Assembly: GCA_016204645.1 (NCBI GenBank)
Contig: JACQKI010000058.1
Span: 1 to 17,178 of the forward strand
Source: Candidatus Kerfeldbacteria bacterium
GTDB lineage: Bacteria; Patescibacteriota; Patescibacteriia; SBBC01
Direction of reading: 5' to 3'
Length of the DNA stretch: 17,178 nucleotides
A program made the position numbers and the translations under genes. How positions within the stretch are numbered: the stretch's first letter is position 1; each line of letters starts with the position of its first letter. The notes beneath the pieces were generated by a model. The model was not told the DNA's origin. It saw nothing but the letters and a program-made list of their open reading frames with translations, and made no database searches. Below are positions 13,960 to 17,178 of this stretch, piece after piece.

Positions 13960-14001
13960 ATGACAGCCCAACTTGCACGAGGAGGTGAAACGCTTGGTTG
14001 A
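13960..14001 (+). CDS. 13-codon leader ORF overlapping the rpsU start
   Basis: ATG at 13960 opens a 13-residue frame (MTAQLARGGETLG) ending with TGA at 13999-14001, 5 nt past the first base of the rpsU TTG start. It lies wholly in the rpsU leader and includes the rpsU Shine-Dalgarno. It has no good ribosome-binding site of its own. If translated it could couple initiation at the rare TTG; it may equally be chance. Confidence 0.25.
   Translation: MTAQLARGGETLG
13979..13988 (+). promoter_or_regulatory. Ribosome-binding site fixing the rpsU TTG start
   Basis: GAGGAGGTGA is nearly fully complementary to the 16S rRNA 3' end and ends about 7 nt before TTG at 13994. The upstream in-frame TTG at 13973 precedes this site, so it is unlikely to be the start. 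Confidence 0.8.
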
Positions 14002-14266
14002 AGTTCGACGGAAAGAAGGCGAATCGGTTGAGAGCCTCCTGCGACGGTTTACCAAGCGGGTTCAGCAGAGCGGTGTGCTCCTCCGCGCTAAACGGGCGAG
14101 GTTTTACGAGCCGCCGAAAACGAAGCGGGAAGTCCGGCAGGACGCGCTCCGCCGTCGCGAGATTCGACAGCGAAAAGATTACCTGCGCAAGATTGGCAAG
14201 CTTGAGGAAACCACGGTTCGTGGCGGACGGCGACGACCCTTACCGCGCATTCCGACTCGCCCATGA
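13994..14266 (+). CDS. rpsU: Ribosomal protein bS21
   Basis: bS21 is a small basic protein of the 30S platform, near the mRNA exit and anti-Shine-Dalgarno region. From the TTG at 13994 the product reads VEVRRKEGESVESLLRRFTKR, the typical bS21 start, then RARFYEPPKTKREVRQDALRRR. At 90 residues it is longer than the usual 60-70, with a basic C-terminal extension (about residues 62-90, ending RGGRRRPLPRIPTRP). The start is set by GAGGAGGTGA at 13979-13988. Its stop overlaps the yqeY start (ATGA), so the two are coupled, as in many bacteria where rpsU and yqeY are adjacent. Confidence 0.95.
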   Translation: MVEVRRKEGESVESLLRRFTKRVQQSGVLLRAKRARFYEPPKTKREVRQDALRRREIRQRKDYLRKIGKLEETTVRGGRRRPLPRIPTRP

Positions 14267-14709
14267 GCCTGCAGACGACCATCGAAGCCGATTACAAGCA
14301 AGCGTTCAAGGCTAGCCAGCGGCCGACCATCTCGGCTTTGCGAATGCTCAAGTCGGCGATTAAGAATCGGGAAATCGAGGTCGGTCGCGAATTGACCGAC
14401 GAGGAAACCATGGCCGTGGTAACCCGTGAGGTAAAGCGCCGGCGGGAAGCCGCGGCACAGTACCAGGCCGGCGGTCGCGCCGACCTGGCGGCGCACGAAG
14501 AGTCCGACATCGGAGTCTACAGCCGCTACCTGCCGGCTCAGCTGACTGATGCCGAGCTTGAAGCGCTGGTGACAGCGGCGGTGGCCGAAACCAGCGCGCG
14601 CGGCGCGAGCGATTTTGGCAGCGTCATGGGAACGGTCATGGCAAAGGTAAAGGGGCGGGTCGACGGCGCCAAAGTCCAAGCGGCCGTCCGCCGCGCCCTC
14701 GGCGCCTGA
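14263..14709 (+). CDS. yqeY: GatB/YqeY domain protein
   Basis: YqeY proteins resemble the C-terminal tRNA-binding tail of the GatB amidotransferase subunit. Free-standing versions are of uncertain function, probably RNA- or tRNA-linked. The 148-residue length and motifs ISALRMLKSAIKNREIEVGR, VVTREVKRRREAAAQY, YLPAQLTDAEL and DFGSVMGTVMAKVKGRVDG are all characteristic. It starts at ATG 14263, overlapping the rpsU stop by 4 nt. The surface protein gene follows after 18 nt, so all three could share the promoter at 13896. Confidence 0.95.
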   Translation: MSLQTTIEADYKQAFKASQRPTISALRMLKSAIKNREIEVGRELTDEETMAVVTREVKRRREAAAQYQAGGRADLAAHEESDIGVYSRYLPAQLTDAELEALVTAAVAETSARGASDFGSVMGTVMAKVKGRVDGAKVQAAVRRALGA

Positions 14710-14727
14710 TCTGCCGGGACACAACGA

Positions 14728-17178
14728 ATGGAGCGAAACCACAACCGGAGTAAACGAGCCGTGTTCGTCGGCCTGCTGCTCGGCCTGACGGCGCTGGGCG
14801 GAGCGGCCCTGGTGCAGGCGGCCACCCCGCTGTCCCTCGAAGACATTGGCGGTTCGATTGGCTTAGGCACGGCCGACCTCAAGTCGATCGTTTTCAACAT
14901 CATCCGGTGGCTGCTCGGGGTATTGGCCCTGGTCGCGGTCAGCTTCATCGGGTACGGCGGCTTTATTTGGTTGACGGCGGCGGGCAACCCGGACCGCATC
15001 CAGAAAGCCAAGCGCATCATCCTGAATGCCATCATCGGCCTGGTGATCGTCATTTTGGCGTTCGCCATCGTCAGCTTCGTAGCCCGAACCTTCTTCGGGG
15101 TCACCGGCAGCGGCGGACCTCCCCCGCCGCCTCCGACCTGCCCGCCGATTTGTCCGCCGCCGGACGTCGGCCTGGAAATTCGGTCGATCACCACTGACTG
15201 CGGCAATCCACCTGACTACCGTCACGACGTATACTTGTGCAGTGGTATCAACATCGTCTTCAACCACCTGCTGAACGGCGCTACGGTCAAGTCGGCGGTC
15301 GAAGCTTCGCCGCCGGCCGTCAAGCTCAAAATTGAACGGTGCATCGACGAGGATGCCGACCCCTGCGACTCAGTCGAAGATCCGCCGCTCGGCGCCATCG
15401 CCAACCAAGTATTCACCGATGCCACGCCTTCAAAAACAGCGGCCGAGTGGGTGGCGCGGCTCGATCCGGCAAGTCCGGGCAAGAATATATCATTCTTACA
15501 CATACCGCAAAATTTCAACGCCGACGATTGGTACAAGGTTACGATCCCGAAAACCATCGGCGACGTGAAAGGCAATTCGCTCAGCGGCTGCCGCGAGAAC
15601 CTAGCCGACCTCGACGGCATTGACGACTGCCTGGACAAAGGTACGCACTACGAGTGGCGCTTCCAGACCGGCAACTCGGTCGATACCACGCCGCCCAAAG
15701 CGACCAGCGCCTACCCTGATATCCGCTACTTGACGCAGCCGGCCTTCGACCCTGATCGCAACGTCGTCCGGACGCCGCACATCAGCCTCCGGTACGATCA
15801 GGCGGTTCTACCCCCCTCCCAAGTCGAGGTGATCGCATTTGATCCGAGTGCTCCGCCTGATCCGTTGACTGGGTTGGGCGGGACTTTAGGCGCTCCGGTC
15901 AATCCGGCCGACTACACGGTCGTGCCGGCTGACGACGGCCGCGGCGTCATCATCCAGGTAAAGTCGACGGCGCCGCTGGAAAAGTTTGCGTGGTACAAAG
16001 TCGTGGTCCGCGGCGTGGTTGACTTGTGCGGTAACCTGCAAGACCCAGATCCCTTCGAGTGGGTGTTCGAAACCAACGACGTGGTGCCGAGGGTGGCCGA
16101 TCACTACCCGCGCAACGGCACGGCCGATGCCTGCGAAGATACTCCGGTGTTCATCCGCTACTCTGTTTCGATGTACGACTCGCTGACCAGCTCGTGCAGC
16201 GTCAGCGCAGCTGGGTTGGGTGGGTACGTGACGGCAGGCTACATGAGTCCGAATCCGGCTACGGGAGTAAAAACGTTTGACGCCCAAGACCCCTGTCCAG
16301 GCAGCTGCCCGGATCCGCAGCGCTACTGCAAGGTCTACGCCTTTATGCCTCCGCCGCCGTTCCCGCCGAACTCCTTACTGTCGGTCAACCAGACCTACCA
16401 GATCGGCGTGGACAATCGGTTCGTGGTTGATGACCTGGGAACGACGCTCCGCTTTGGCAATGGTCCGTGGCCGCCGCTGCCGCCCGATCAGCGCTGGAGC
16501 TTTGGCGTCAAGCCGGCCGGCCAGTGCGCCAACCGTCCGGTCATCACCTCGATCCAGCCGCCGCAGGGCACGGACGGGCAGTGTGTGACAGTCAACGGCT
16601 TTGGTTTTGAGCCGGATCTCAGTAACGACCGCGAAGGCGGGGATGATTTACTGTTTAATAGTCTCAGTGTCGGCGCGGGCATTCTCGGTTGGGGCAACAC
16701 CGCCATTCCAGCCGAAGTGCCGGCCGGTCCGACCGGCACGTTCCCGTTCAAAGTCAAGACTGAACACCCAGTACCGATTGGCGTACTCGACAGCCCGGAC
16801 TTTTCCTGGGATAAAATCGCTGGACCGGCTTCGACCGGACCGTGCCTAGCCAGCCTAAATCCCAATTCCGGTTATGTCGGCAGCGGCGTGATTGCCGGCG
16901 GCGTACGGTTCGACCCAAGCTCGTCGTTGAAAGATATTGTGTTCGGTGCGGTGACCAGTCCTTGGACGCGGTGGGAAGACCGGCGGATTGATACGGTCGT
17001 GCCGAATCTCAGTCCGGGTGTGATTGACGTGACAGTTAAGAATGACCAGGGCACCTCAAATCCGTTACCGTACACCATCAACCCGATTCCACCTGACCAG
17101 CCGATCGTAGTCGACCGTTGGCCGAGCTGCAACGCCTCGTGTCTTAACGCCGACATCGGCGCGCGGTTTAGCGTCGAC
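14728..17178 (+). CDS. Secreted pilin-like/Ig-like fusion surface protein, 3' partial
   Basis: The frame is open from ATG 14728 to the right edge (817 residues and continuing). Residues 9-31 form a signal peptide (basic start, hydrophobic core, VQA-A cleavage site). Residues 51-120 have two membrane helices separated by AAGNPDRIQKAKRI, the pattern of VirB2/TrbC-like pilin segments common in CPR bacteria. A Pro-rich linker (131-145) follows. Then come Ig-like segments of the BIG_5/SbsA type: WYKVTIP...GNSL... then FQT near 310, and WYKVVVRG...DLCGN then FET near 447. Two IPT/TIG-like domains lie at about 604-690 and 706-790. Many cysteines suggest disulfides outside the cell. Together this suggests a large membrane-anchored adhesin or surface protein. 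A weak ribosome-binding site precedes the ATG. The exact start is uncertain but the frame is secure. Confidence 0.85.
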   Translation, partial: MERNHNRSKRAVFVGLLLGLTALGGAALVQAATPLSLEDIGGSIGLGTADLKSIVFNIIRWLLGVLALVAVSFIGYGGFIWLTAAGNPDRIQKAKRIILNAIIGLVIVILAFAIVSFVARTFFGVTGSGGPPPPPPTCPPICPPPDVGLEIRSITTDCGNPPDYRHDVYLCSGINIVFNHLLNGATVKSAVEASPPAVKLKIERCIDEDADPCDSVEDPPLGAIANQVFTDATPSKTAAEWVARLDPASPGKNISFLHIPQNFNADDWYKVTIPKTIGDVKGNSLSGCRENLADLDGIDDCLDKGTHYEWRFQTGNSVDTTPPKATSAYPDIRYLTQPAFDPDRNVVRTPHISLRYDQAVLPPSQVEVIAFDPSAPPDPLTGLGGTLGAPVNPADYTVVPADDGRGVIIQVKSTAPLEKFAWYKVVVRGVVDLCGNLQDPDPFEWVFETNDVVPRVADHYPRNGTADACEDTPVFIRYSVSMYDSLTSSCSVSAAGLGGYVTAGYMSPNPATGVKTFDAQDPCPGSCPDPQRYCKVYAFMPPPPFPPNSLLSVNQTYQIGVDNRFVVDDLGTTLRFGNGPWPPLPPDQRWSFGVKPAGQCANRPVITSIQPPQGTDGQCVTVNGFGFEPDLSNDREGGDDLLFNSLSVGAGILGWGNTAIPAEVPAGPTGTFPFKVKTEHPVPIGVLDSPDFSWDKIAGPASTGPCLASLNPNSGYVGSGVIAGGVRFDPSSSLKDIVFGAVTSPWTRWEDRRIDTVVPNLSPGVIDVTVKNDQGTSNPLPYTINPIPPDQPIVVDRWPSCNASCLNADIGARFSVD

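Noticed and set aside
1..17178. CRISPR array, insertion sequence or attachment site
   Set aside because: No regularly spaced repeats, transposase or terminal inverted repeats were seen; the only tandem array is the 40-bp octamer block at 1228-1267.

Overview
The window reads as chromosomal DNA of a G+C-rich bacterium using the standard bacterial code: TGA ends many of these genes and TGG encodes Trp. The gene set fits a Candidate Phyla Radiation (Patescibacteria) genome. The clues are a VirB2/TrbC-like pilin segment fused to a large Ig-like surface protein, a Cys-rich insertion in HisRS, bS21 next to YqeY, and LCP and holin-like membrane proteins. This placement is an inference from gene content, not a phylogenetic result.

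Layout. Positions 1-851 (+) hold the end of a coiled-coil protein with a hydrophobic C-terminus and two membrane microproteins of 35 and 31 residues, each behind a near-perfect Shine-Dalgarno; two strong hairpins close the block. Positions 886-4639 (-) hold dprA, topA and a four-helix holin-like membrane protein. Position 4644 starts a consensus promoter driving an unrecognised 115-aa protein, which ends at a bidirectional terminator shared with mfd (- strand, 5198-8407). Positions 8408-8896 contain no convincing protein gene but have a promoter, many hairpins and a U-tailed terminator on the + strand: a candidate orphan structured RNA of about 430 nt. Positions 8897-10944 (-) hold an LCP (LytR-CpsA-Psr) protein overlapping pth.

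From 11061 the + strand carries a promoter, a highly structured leader of about 160 nt, tRNA-Val(CAC), lepB, hisS and a HIT protein, tightly spaced or overlapping. A second consensus promoter at 13896 starts an operon of rpsU (TTG start), yqeY and a very large secreted pilin/Ig-like fusion that runs off the right edge (817 residues visible).

How the genes work together. The dprA-topA and mfd blocks serve DNA processing, topology and repair. LCP, LepB and the Ig-like protein serve the cell envelope and secretion. tRNA-Val, HisRS, Pth, bS21 and YqeY serve translation. The most novel-looking parts are the orphan RNA at about 8489-8921, the structured tRNA leader at about 11096-11258, and the microprotein block at the left end.
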